Assembly (NCBI GenBank): GCA_027717595.1
Contig: JALLOF010000002.1
Span: 40,787-104,786 of the forward strand
DNA: 64,000 nucleotides
Source: Nitrospinae bacterium AH_259_B05_G02_I21
Lineage (GTDB): Bacteria > JADFOP01
Direction: 5' to 3'
In this document: piece after piece, positions 9,331 through 17,494 of the stretch
Layout of the letters: every line of letters starts with the position of its first letter
How positions within the stretch are numbered: the first letter of the stretch is position 1
Notes under the pieces: model-generated
Seen by the model: only the letters and a program-made list of their open reading frames with translations
Told to the model about the DNA's origin: nothing
Database searches by the model: none
Translations under genes and position numbers: made by a program

Positions 9331-10804
9331 CAGATGAGAACGCCTCTTGAGACGGGGGTGACGCCAGCCATCCTCGAACCATAGCGAAGGCCTCACGGAG
9401 CTCACGCTTTTCCACCACGATCGCTGCCCAGAGGCCCAAGAGGGCCAGGGGTACCACAATGGTGAAGACCGATCCTCCGGGCATGAGGGCCATCGCAACC
9501 AATACCGCCAAGGACCAGCTCAGAGCCTGGCGGTTTTTGGACTCCAGGCGCAGTCCCAAAACTTTGACGTGATAGGCGTAATTAAACGCAGCAAAGACCA
9601 CATAGCTGACCAGGTAAGCTCCCACTAACCCTAATATTCCGAAGCGGGGCATGAACAACCAGAAGACCGCAACCCACATAAGGTTCTGACACACCGCGAA
9701 GCTTATATATGCCCGCAGCGCCCCCAGGGCCAGCAGTGAGCCGTTTAAGATATAGGCGACGAGAAAAAAGCCGTCGCCCAAAAGCTGGAGAGGAAAGAGG
9801 CGTGTAGCCGGCAGGAATTCGCTGGAATAAACCAGGTAGACGATAGGCTGGCGAAAGGCCATCAAACCCGCAACGATAGGGATGAAGCAGAGGAGGCTGA
9901 ACCGAACCGCCCTGTTGATCTCCGCTACTCGCTCGGTATTGTCGACCGCCTGGCACATGGCGGGATAGTAGTGGCCCCACAACCCGTTGGTCAACAGCAC
10001 CAAATAGAGGTTGTGAATAGCATAAACCACCTGGTAGTATCCGTTGGCTTCTAGCCCCAGGTCCCGGACCACGAGGGAACGCATATAAAGCAAGGCCAAT
10101 AGCCCCATTACACCACCGGCAAATCCCGCCGCCCCATACGAGAGCAAGCCTTTTACCTCCCGCGTGACGAGTCGGAGACGAAACAGGGGACGGAAAGGGA
10201 TCCGCCGGTGGAGGTACCAGAGGTTGACCCCCGCCCCCCAGCAAGCGACAACCACCAGGGAGATGAAGGCGCCCCGGACTCCCAGAAAGGCGATGAGGAG
10301 CACGAAGGGGACCAGCCCTCCCACCGCCGTCATGATGGCCACCCGGGTATAGGTGCCGTATTCGAGGAAGCCGTAGAATAGGGGTCCCCCTAAGCCGGAG
10401 GCCAGCACCATGAGCGGGATGGCGAGGGCCACCAGAGCTACCCATGGAGCGTACGCGACCGAAGCGAAGAGGAAGTGGGACAGCGGCCGAACGGCGACGA
10501 GCACCCCCGCCACCAAAATAACCGCCAGACCAATCTGGAGGGTGATAGAGCTGTGGATGACGTCGCCCAATCGGCTCTCCTCGCCCGTGCTCTGGTACTG
10601 CGACACGTACCTGATAATGCCCGTGCCCATCGAAAGGGTCGCCACGGTGGTTGCTAGGCTGAGGAACATGGTCGCCTGGGCCAGGAGGCCTACGCCGTCG
10701 GGTCCAAGCATGAAGGCTGCGTACTTGCCCCGCACCAATGCCACTACAATGTTGACGAGGGAGAATGTCCCGATGACTGCCGCGGCGGTGGCTAAGCGTC
10801 GCAT
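9320..10804 (-). CDS. Wzx-type lipid-linked oligosaccharide flippase (MOP superfamily)
   Basis: 494 residues with about 12-14 transmembrane helices and little else, as in polysaccharide flippases of the MATE/MOP exporter superfamily. The N-terminus (RRLATAAAVIGTFSLVNIVVA, then RGKYAAFMLGPDGVGLLAQ) matches the start of O-antigen translocases. It would flip undecaprenyl-diphosphate-linked repeat units to the periplasmic face. Start ATG 10804 has GGAG nearby. It overlaps the GT2 gene that follows. Its presence makes a Wzx/Wzy-type pathway likely for this locus. Confidence 0.85.
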   Translation of the reverse strand: MRRLATAAAVIGTFSLVNIVVALVRGKYAAFMLGPDGVGLLAQATMFLSLATTVATLSMGTGIIRYVSQYQSTGEESRLGDVIHSSITLQIGLAVILVAGVLVAVRPLSHFLFASVAYAPWVALVALAIPLMVLASGLGGPLFYGFLEYGTYTRVAIMTAVGGLVPFVLLIAFLGVRGAFISLVVVACWGAGVNLWYLHRRIPFRPLFRLRLVTREVKGLLSYGAAGFAGGVMGLLALLYMRSLVVRDLGLEANGYYQVVYAIHNLYLVLLTNGLWGHYYPAMCQAVDNTERVAEINRAVRFSLLCFIPIVAGLMAFRQPIVYLVYSSEFLPATRLFPLQLLGDGFFLVAYILNGSLLALGALRAYISFAVCQNLMWVAVFWLFMPRFGILGLVGAYLVSYVVFAAFNYAYHVKVLGLRLESKNRQALSWSLAVLVAMALMPGGSVFTIVVPLALLGLWAAIVVEKRELREAFAMVRGWLASPPSQEAFSSDGL

Positions 10805-10910
10805 GGGACTCCATCGCCGTTAGGCCAACCTCTACAGGGCTTCCGTAAAATCAAGAGCACGGTCAGCATTCCGGTTTTCCCAAAGGCGATTTTGGGTAAC
10901 GAGGAGATAC

Positions 10911-10930
10911 CTCTTCCCATGGGAAGAAGG
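10911..10930. promoter_or_regulatory. palindrome in the gap between a GT4 gene and the flippase gene
   Basis: The 236-base gap 10805-11040 holds no gene. It contains a perfect 14-base palindrome, CTTCCCATGGGAAG, within CTCTTCCCATGGGAAGAAGG. It could be an operator or part of the flippase leader. There is no T-run, so a terminator is unlikely. Confidence 0.3.
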
Positions 10931-11040
10931 AAATCCCTGGGTTGACGATGCGTTTTTCGTCATGCCACCAGGCCACCCCCATCATAAAACGCAAGGCGAT
11001 GTTTTCATCGGGCTGGTTTCGGCCTCCCCTCTCTGCTTGT

Positions 11041-12438
11041 CTAGACGGTGGTCGAGCGATAGAGGGTAGAGAAGAAACGCTCGCAAATTCGATACTCGAT
11101 GCGCTGGGCCATCTCCTTCGAGTAGTGCTCTAAGGCATAGGCCCGAGCTTTCGCCCCGAGTGACTTTCCGAACTCCGGATCCTCAAGGAGTCGCACGACA
11201 GCCCGAGCCATTGCCGCGGCGTCACGGAACGGTACAACCAGGCCCCGTTCATCGCAGCCCAACAACTCGCTGTGCCAATCGTGATCGTAGGCCACAATGG
11301 GCGTGGCCGAAAGCGCTGCCTCGCTCAGAGCGACACCCATATGGGCGACCACAATCACATCCGCTGTAACAAACAGATCAAGGAGCTCTTCCTGTGACCG
11401 CCAGCCAAGAAACCGAACCGACTCCTCCAGCCCGCGGGCGTGGGCCTCTCGTTCGAGCTGTGGGCGAAGTTCTCCCTGGCCCACCATCAGGAGCACTGCT
11501 CTGGGATAATCGGCTATTACGTGTGTCATCATTGCCAGAAGGTCACCCGGATACTTTACAGGATGCAAGCGCCCCACACTGAGCAGGATAGGCCGACCCT
11601 CGAGGCCCAAAGTGGCTTGGAGATTTTTCCGTTCACCGGGATCGACCCTATGTAAACTGCTCGGATAGAACCGATAGGCGAAGCTCTTTTCAAGAGAAGC
11701 CCCGTGGGCCAGGGCGTAATCCTTGTAATGTTCCCAGTTGCCAATGACCAAATCAGCGCTGCCAAAGAGGAAGCGCTCCACCAGCCGTTCCACCATGGGC
11801 CATCGAAAGGGCGGAAAGGCCACCCGACCGACGCTCCGAGCCGAGGCGTCATAGTTCTGAACAACATGGATGCCAAAGGGAACTCCCGCCAAACGGGCGA
11901 CGAACCACCCAAGGCATCCCAGAAGGTGTGGGTCCTGTGCTATGACCAAGCCGACGTGCTCTTGGCGACACACATCCACGAGGCGGCGGGCCAACCGCAC
12001 CGCAGCCCACCATCCATTGATGGTAGAAAGTCCAATCTGCTCCAGCCAGCTAGGAGGGTGCTGACTCACTTGTATGACAGAAACTTGGTCACTGAATGTC
12101 CGCTGCTGTTCCGTCCCAGGTTGGGGAACGAAGGCGACCTGCAGGGTCCGCAGAAAGAATGGGTTGGGATTGGGAGCAATATGCTCTTCCACCTGATAGC
12201 GGTCCACAACCTCAAGGTTCATCGGTTCCAATCGCAGCAAGGTTCGCTGCCGAGGGTTAGCCACGTGCTGCCTCCGAAGCGGAGCGGTGACCCCGACGAT
12301 CAATGCCGCCAGCCCGCTTACTAACCAGGTTCCCACCGTCAGCAGCCGATCGGCCAAAGCGACCCATAACGGACGGTGCCTAGCTTTTCTAGTCATTTCC
12401 AAGGGATGCACTCCTTGGGCCGTTTTCCTGGAGACCAC
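11041..12438 (-). CDS. glycosyltransferase family 4
   Basis: 465 residues. The N-terminal region includes a hydrophobic stretch near residues 28-50 (LLTVGTWLVSGLAALIVGV), which may anchor the protein to the membrane; ATG 12396 (MTRKARHRPLW) is an alternative start. The GT-B domains show VGLVIAQDPHLLGCLGWFVA, then IHVVQNYDASAR, then ILLSVGRLHPVKYPGDLL at the linker, and VALSEAALSATPIVAYDHDW near the nucleotide-sugar site. It is predicted to transfer a sugar from a nucleotide donor to the lipid-linked glycan. Upstream lies decayed sequence rather than an intact gene. Confidence 0.8.
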   Translation of the reverse strand: MVSRKTAQGVHPLEMTRKARHRPLWVALADRLLTVGTWLVSGLAALIVGVTAPLRRQHVANPRQRTLLRLEPMNLEVVDRYQVEEHIAPNPNPFFLRTLQVAFVPQPGTEQQRTFSDQVSVIQVSQHPPSWLEQIGLSTINGWWAAVRLARRLVDVCRQEHVGLVIAQDPHLLGCLGWFVARLAGVPFGIHVVQNYDASARSVGRVAFPPFRWPMVERLVERFLFGSADLVIGNWEHYKDYALAHGASLEKSFAYRFYPSSLHRVDPGERKNLQATLGLEGRPILLSVGRLHPVKYPGDLLAMMTHVIADYPRAVLLMVGQGELRPQLEREAHARGLEESVRFLGWRSQEELLDLFVTADVIVVAHMGVALSEAALSATPIVAYDHDWHSELLGCDERGLVVPFRDAAAMARAVVRLLEDPEFGKSLGAKARAYALEHYSKEMAQRIEYRICERFFSTLYRSTTV

Positions 12439-12492
12439 TAATGCTCCAAGTCCCCGTTGAAGAACTGGGTGGGTCGGCGAAGGACAGCATTT

Positions 12493-12700
12493 CTAACAAA
12501 GGTCACCATTCTGTGCCTTAGGTGCCCCCCGTAAGTGAAGGGCCACCTGCAAACCCGCACAATAGGCCTGAGCGTCAGCTGCGGGTAGATTCACCGCCAC
12601 AACCTCGGTCACCAAGAGCAAGAGGTACACGGCGAGGAATCCTTTGCCGCTCCCAAGCTCCAGCTGCCGCTCCACCTTTGAAATGGGTAGTTCGATCCAC
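12493..12700 (-). pseudogene. remnant of a SAM-dependent methyltransferase
   Basis: A short frame in the 370-base gap 12439-12808 encodes VERQLELGSGKGFLAVYLLL followed by EVVAVNLPAADAQAYCAGL. The first part is a good motif I of a class I methyltransferase, but there is no room for the rest of the domain and no sensible start. I read it as a decayed fragment. Nothing else was recognised in the gap apart from a small inverted repeat, ACAGG/CCTGT, near 12713-12731. Confidence 0.4.
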
Positions 12701-12808
12701 AATAGCCAATTACAGGGTCCACAGCCTGTAATGAGGCCACGGCTGAGCCACAGGTGTAGTCCTGGCACAACGCCCTATGAGAGTCTCCAACCAGCCGGCA
12801 AGGATCCA

Positions 12809-13783
12809 TCACCACACCGCCTCCGGCTCCTGCGCCGCCATAGCCTCCAGAGGCATCCAACGAAACACATCCGGGTAGCTGGACCAGCACGATACGTGAG
12901 CTTCCACCTCTCGGCGAAAAGCAGGCAGGTCGTAGTCATGAAAATGGAGCAGGCCCACCCGGGGGGCATGATGTGCCAGTTGAGCCAGGGCCGTCATCTT
13001 GGGGACCACCCGCAATGGGCTGACTGTGGCACCGACCAAATTCGGGAGCGAGACGAGATGGGTCGCAGGGGGCACGCGGACTGGGAGGCCGGGAGGGGGT
13101 GGCTGGGCGAGGGTGGTACCGCCAAAAGTGTTCCGCCCATCGAACCTGAGACTACAATCTATGACCACGCCATTCGCCTCTAACGTCTTAACGACCACAG
13201 GGGGAAGAAACCACCAACCCGCCGTGTAGGCCGTAACCTTGAATCCCTTCTCAGCAAACCAGGCCAACTCCTCGAGCATCTGTGCCCGCACCACGGCCTC
13301 TCTTCCCAAGAGGGTGCGCGGGCCTATGGGTACTAGATCGGGCTCCCACAACGCCCGCATAGGGCCGGCGGAGAAACGTTCCCGCTCTGCCACCATCGCT
13401 CTGTCGTCCACAGAAATGGTATCGAAGAAGTGACCGTGGTAGGCTAGGTCTGCCTCATCCGCTATTCTCTTCACCCGACCGGCGAAGGTTGTCTCTTCGG
13501 TCCCTACGGTCGCCATCAACCGGGCTGTCTGAGGACAGCGGGGAGTGGTCACCCCAACCACCGCTCGCACACCCGCAGTTCGTCGGAACCACCCGACTAA
13601 GGCCAGCAGCGCCTCAAAAGTGGTTTCCTGGGCGACGGCCTCGGCGTGAACACAAAAATTGAGGTCCACCGGACCCATCCCTGGCGAGAAGACCGGGGGT
13701 CTCAGTCGGCGCCATAGCTCCAAAAGGGCATGCACCACCCGCTGGCGAGTCGAGCGGGGCGTGGCCAGCAATGCTCGGTTCAT
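12809..13783 (-). CDS. divergent polysaccharide deacetylase-fold protein
   Basis: 324 residues. The order of elements resembles NodB-type (beta/alpha)7 proteins: VDLNFCVHAEAV near residue 43, ADLAYHGHFFDTI near 111, WFAEKGFKVTAYTAGWWFLPP with VKTLEANGVVIDCSLRF, and a C-terminal VGLLHFHDYDLP. The classical TFDDG and HSxxHP motifs are not seen, so catalysis is uncertain; it could act on or bind a glycan. It sits between two decayed genes. Assignment rests on overall pattern only. Confidence 0.45.
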   Translation of the reverse strand: MNRALLATPRSTRQRVVHALLELWRRLRPPVFSPGMGPVDLNFCVHAEAVAQETTFEALLALVGWFRRTAGVRAVVGVTTPRCPQTARLMATVGTEETTFAGRVKRIADEADLAYHGHFFDTISVDDRAMVAERERFSAGPMRALWEPDLVPIGPRTLLGREAVVRAQMLEELAWFAEKGFKVTAYTAGWWFLPPVVVKTLEANGVVIDCSLRFDGRNTFGGTTLAQPPPPGLPVRVPPATHLVSLPNLVGATVSPLRVVPKMTALAQLAHHAPRVGLLHFHDYDLPAFRREVEAHVSCWSSYPDVFRWMPLEAMAAQEPEAVW

Positions 13784-13804
13784 CCGCCCGACAGCCCTTT
13801 CAAG

Positions 13805-14396
13805 CTACCGGACCTCCACGAGGCGCTTGATGTTTTTGTAAGTCTTCGGGCAGAAGAGACCCACCGTCCTCGTAAGCCGATGGAAATCCTCGGGGTCGTG
13901 GCCGTTGATGAAAACGACGATGCCGTCTAAGGAGCTCTGGACGATCGGCTCAATATATCGCTCAAGCATCATTCCATTGGAAAAGGTTTTCACGATCATC
14001 CGCTTGTGAACGGCTGCGTCCTTGACCATGCAGAAGAGGTCTTTATTGAGCAACGGCTCCCCGGAGCCGATGACATTGATGCAAATAGTTCGGTCGAAAC
14101 GATCGAAAGTGTACTTGAAGGTTTCAAAGTTGATATCCTCGGTCGTCCGTTGATTCCAATCGAAATCATCAGGGGATGATGTGGAATTGGATCGGACACA
14201 TGGAGCAGGCAAGATCGCATCTACTGGTGGTGACGATGGAGAGAGTCACCGGTCGGTGTGCAACCACTTTACCCCGTCGTGCAAATCTCGCGTGGAGACA
14301 ATTAATCTTCTAATCTTCTAACCCCAAGTAAAGGGCCACCGCCAGGCGCCAGCCACCAGCCACCCCCCAGACATCGCGGGCCGTGAGCACTTTCAT
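13805..14396 (-). pseudogene. truncated, frameshifted duplicate of the SPASM radical SAM gene at 20003-21085
   Basis: The DNA from the former ATG at 14396 down to 13805 matches the first half of the intact gene at 20003-21085. The start MKVLTARDVWGVAGGW corresponds to MKMLTASDLREVASVW, the CxxxCxxC cluster survives as CDLACSMC in another frame, and WNQRTTEDINFETFK through TYKNIKRLVEVR parallels WNQQMAEDIDFETFK through IYKNVKRLVEAR. A stop follows early in the first frame. An extra base near 14172 shifts the frame after the Cys cluster, and the C-terminal 180 residues, including SPASM, are gone. It is an old, non-functional copy. Confidence 0.8.
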
Positions 14397-14539
14397 AGTA
14401 TCGGCGAAACCATCTTTTGCAAGCCGAGCAACCAAACCGTCATGGCCCACACAGCTTCCAGCGAGGGATTGCCCGGGAAAACCAGGGCAACAAGAGTGAG
14501 AAACCATGCGGAGGGAAACCGGCCAAGAACTTCATATTG

Positions 14540-15460
14540 TTAACACCGCCGTCCCTGAAGGGCCACCAAATCGGCCCCGAGAAGCTGAAGCTCCTCCAGG
14601 CCAGCTTCCTGAAACCAGGAAAAGACCTCGGGATAGGTATGATAGCTCTGGTATATCGACGAGTAGAAGTCGAATGTCTCGAGCACCCGGCGGCGCCAGT
14701 TTGGGTACATAGCAATGGGAAATAAGTACAACGTGATTCCGCGAATCATCGGAATCTGATGGAGGTAGTAAATGGGCACGGCTAAGTGGCACAATGCGTA
14801 CAAAAGACGTGGTGGCAAGCGAGAGGTCCACTGGCGGTACTTCTCCAACACGTAATTTGGCGGCCAACGGTACACACCTACAGCAATCCTGCCACCCCGC
14901 TTGAGCAACAGTGGCAACTCCAGGAAGGCCCGGTGAGGGTCGGGGGTGTGTTGGAGGACATAAATACTGAAGAGGCTATCAAAGGTCGAAGGAGCAAACG
15001 GCATCTGGAACACGCTCGCCTGCAGAAGGTGAACGTTTGGGCGACGACCGATGGCCTCAAAAGCAACATCCACCGAAGAACTGATATCGAATCCCACCAC
15101 GGTCCCTCCAGCATCGTTGACCAATTTGGAGAAGCGCCCTGCTCCACACCCGACGTCTAGAACGAGCTGGCCCTTGAGGTCCTCCGGCAAAAACCCTGTG
15201 TTGCTACTGAACCGTTCCAAGGTTTCTTCGGCCCCATCCTCCATGATCGTCCGCCTGTACTCTTTCCATAACAGGCTAAAATTGCTCGCGTAGGGGTCCA
15301 CATCGACGAAACGGGGAATGTATTGGGTAATTGGATAAGCATGGTCTCCGCAGAATAGCGAACCCCTTTTCACCTCCTCACCATCCCACTCTAAAGCATC
15401 TAATCGGAACGGCTTCTTGCATTGGGGACAGACTAAGTAGTCCAGCAATCCGACCTTCAT
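14540..15460 (-). CDS. Trm112-like domain plus SAM-dependent methyltransferase
   Basis: 306 residues. The N-terminal 50 residues (LLDYLVCPQCKKPF then GSLFCGDHAYPI and PRFVD) form a Trm112/YcaR-like small domain with two Cys pairs. A class I methyltransferase follows: GQLVLDVGCGAGRFSKLVND (motif I), VGFDISSSV, and FDSLFSIYVLQHTPDPHRAFL. This architecture is frequent in glycan loci for sugar methylation. Start ATG 15460 has a purine-rich AGGGG upstream. It is followed by the radical SAM pseudogene and preceded by a 132-base gap without recognised signals. Confidence 0.85.
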   Translation of the reverse strand: MKVGLLDYLVCPQCKKPFRLDALEWDGEEVKRGSLFCGDHAYPITQYIPRFVDVDPYASNFSLLWKEYRRTIMEDGAEETLERFSSNTGFLPEDLKGQLVLDVGCGAGRFSKLVNDAGGTVVGFDISSSVDVAFEAIGRRPNVHLLQASVFQMPFAPSTFDSLFSIYVLQHTPDPHRAFLELPLLLKRGGRIAVGVYRWPPNYVLEKYRQWTSRLPPRLLYALCHLAVPIYYLHQIPMIRGITLYLFPIAMYPNWRRRVLETFDFYSSIYQSYHTYPEVFSWFQEAGLEELQLLGADLVALQGRRC

Positions 15461-15592
15461 CCCCTACCCCTTCGTGCACTCAACGCGAGAAGCCTGAGCC
15501 CTCAGCTTAGCCTGTCGAGCAGTCCCAGTAAGACACCGACCGCCTTTAAGATATCGCTTATTATTTATCGAGCGGACTCAAAAGTCCATCAG

Positions 15593-17137
15593 TTACCCGG
15601 TGTAACTAGCTACATCTTTCAAGTCTATGACGATTGGATCTTCGATCGGCTGGAGGCGATCATACTTGCCAAGACCCCATGTGCCGTCCGGTACGCGCGC
15701 CAGACGGAGCCCCCTATTAAGGTTTATTTTGTCCACGTTTTTATCATAATTAAGACGGTAGTGTATGGAACGGCGAATGTGGCGGAAAACATTTTTAGCA
15801 TCGTAACGCAGTACCAGAAGCCACTTCATGATGCGATGGGCATTAGGGCTCAAGCTTGAATCGTTGTAGGTTCCTGCCTTAATGCTAATTATTTTCCTGG
15901 CCAGCTTCCTCTCCTCGGCGGTAAACTCGGGAGTTTCGTAAGCTACCTCGTCATACTTGTCTCCGATGGAGGACATGGAATATGAATCGGAAAGGGTGTT
16001 GACGTCGTCGTTGTTAAGCACCCAGTCCGCTAGGGGTGTTCCCGTCATGTGTGTCGCCGTGGAATAAGCAAGCACATCGAAGCCCATTTTTTGAGCCTTT
16101 TCGAAGGAAGTGACAGTTTTCTTCAGCGTGTCGCCGGGGAGTCCTATGATCATGTACCCAAAAATCTCCCAATCATACTTCCGCATCTTCTTCACACTTT
16201 CGATTATTTCCTCCATCGTCTCGCCCTTGTTAATCTGGGCGTACACTTCCTCGTCTAAGGATTCCACTCCGACCCAAATACGCTTGCATTTGGCACGATA
16301 CATCTTTTCCAAAAGATCCTCAGGCGCCCTGTCAGCCCTGAACCCTTGTATAACCCAGGGCAGGTCTATGTTTTCTTCAATAAGAAGATCGCAGAATTCA
16401 ACTATCCGCCTTGGCCTCATATTGAACGAAGCATCAACAATATGGAAAAGGCTAATATTGTACTTCTCCTTGGCCATTTTAAGTTCTTCGATTATATTCT
16501 CCGGGCTGCGGGCCCTCCATTTCTTCACAGGCATAAAACAGAATGAGCAGCTGTAAGGACAGCCACGGCTTGTATTAATTGGATACACATCCATTCCCTG
16601 ACCGCCGTAAATTTCATAGTCAGGGAAGAGTAACTTATCAACATTTTTATCGTTCACCCTTGCCATGTTCTCCACAAGGCGGTCTCCATCCCACCACACC
16701 AAACCAGCTATCCCTTCCAACTCCTTTTTACCGTTTTTCCTTTCTAGGGCGTCAACCAATTCGACCATGGTCACCTCGCCCTCTCCTAGAACAGCAAAGT
16801 CTGCGCCCGTCATATCCTCCAACGATTTAGCACCTAGTCCCAGTATCTCGGGGCCACCTACCACAATTTTCCCGCTGTAATATTTCCTGAGCTTTTCAAT
16901 ATACTCTTTGGCTGATTTATACGTTATGTTATAGACAGGGAACCCTATGAGACCGGGGTTATAACCACCCACAGCTTTTTTAATCCGCTCATCGACAGGA
17001 CCTGTCCTGATGTTTACCGTATCAAGCAAGCTGACCTGGTGGCCGGCCGCCCTCAGATGGGCCGAAAGATAACCTAATCCCAGGTTAATACCGGTACTCT
17101 CCGTGGCACCAAAAAGATCAACCAATAATATTTTCAT
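15593..17137 (-). CDS. B12-binding-domain radical SAM protein
   Basis: 514 residues. Residues 1-135 are a cobalamin-binding-like Rossmann domain (ILLVDLFGATESTGINLGLG, GHQVSLLDT, IVVGGPEILG). The radical SAM core follows, with the Fe4S4 motif CPYSCSFC near residue 190 and then HIVDASFNMRPRR, WVGVESLDEEVYAQINKG and IIGLPGD. Members carry out methylations or other radical chemistry on unactivated carbons; the substrate here is probably a lipid or sugar of the surface glycan (inference). Lys/Asn-rich composition with AAA/AAT codons and lower GC differ from the neighbours, suggesting recent acquisition. AAGGGAGG lies ahead of ATG 17137. Confidence 0.85.
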   Translation of the reverse strand: MKILLVDLFGATESTGINLGLGYLSAHLRAAGHQVSLLDTVNIRTGPVDERIKKAVGGYNPGLIGFPVYNITYKSAKEYIEKLRKYYSGKIVVGGPEILGLGAKSLEDMTGADFAVLGEGEVTMVELVDALERKNGKKELEGIAGLVWWDGDRLVENMARVNDKNVDKLLFPDYEIYGGQGMDVYPINTSRGCPYSCSFCFMPVKKWRARSPENIIEELKMAKEKYNISLFHIVDASFNMRPRRIVEFCDLLIEENIDLPWVIQGFRADRAPEDLLEKMYRAKCKRIWVGVESLDEEVYAQINKGETMEEIIESVKKMRKYDWEIFGYMIIGLPGDTLKKTVTSFEKAQKMGFDVLAYSTATHMTGTPLADWVLNNDDVNTLSDSYSMSSIGDKYDEVAYETPEFTAEERKLARKIISIKAGTYNDSSLSPNAHRIMKWLLVLRYDAKNVFRHIRRSIHYRLNYDKNVDKINLNRGLRLARVPDGTWGLGKYDRLQPIEDPIVIDLKDVASYTG

Positions 17138-17169
17138 CTCGACTGCCTCCCTTAGCAGTGGACGACCTT

Positions 17170-17205
17170 ATTACACCAAGCCACCCTATTACACCAAGCC
17201 ACCCT
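17170..17205. repeat. two perfect tandem copies of an 18-base unit
   Basis: The unit ATTACACCAAGCCACCCT occurs at 17170-17187 and 17188-17205 without mismatch. It lies about 35 bases upstream of the radical SAM start, in the 5' leader of that gene. The rest of the 330-base gap 17138-17467 holds only a doubtful plus-strand frame. Confidence 0.8.
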
Positions 17206-17209
17206 ACCC

Positions 17210-17494
17210 GTGTCAAGGTGTCCCCTTTCAAGCGGGGGCCAGTATGAACCTGAGGAGTCTGATAGGGCCGCAAAAATCTTCCATTGCCGCTGGCTTGAGC
17301 CTGAACATTGTCCGACGGGCTACTGCTATCCTAAAGAGCTGGCACGCATCTATTTAAACCAATTGAAACAGTGGATTTGGATTAAAGAACCAACCTGGGA
17401 TTCATTCCCTCCAGCGACTCATCTACTTGAGAAGGATTTTTCCCTATGCACTTTAAAAGCCCATCGACTAAGATGGGCTCGCGTCCGCAGGTGA
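17210..17494 (+). CDS. doubtful small open reading frame, unknown
   Basis: 94 codons from GTG 17210, in the opposite direction to all neighbours. The translation contains HCRWLEPEHCPTGYCYP and IYLNQLKQWIWIKEPTWD, which looks protein-like (three Cys, many Trp), but I recognise no family and see no strong ribosome site. Its end overlaps the 3' end of the deacetylase gene by 27 bases. It may equally be chance. Confidence 0.25.
   Translation: MSRCPLSSGGQYEPEESDRAAKIFHCRWLEPEHCPTGYCYPKELARIYLNQLKQWIWIKEPTWDSFPPATHLLEKDFSLCTLKAHRLRWARVRR

Noticed and set aside
9582-10814. Long minus-strand frame of 410 codons overlapping the flippase gene
   Set aside because: It is an out-of-frame shadow of the flippase: Pro/Gly/Arg-rich, no domain, while the other frame has clear membrane helices.
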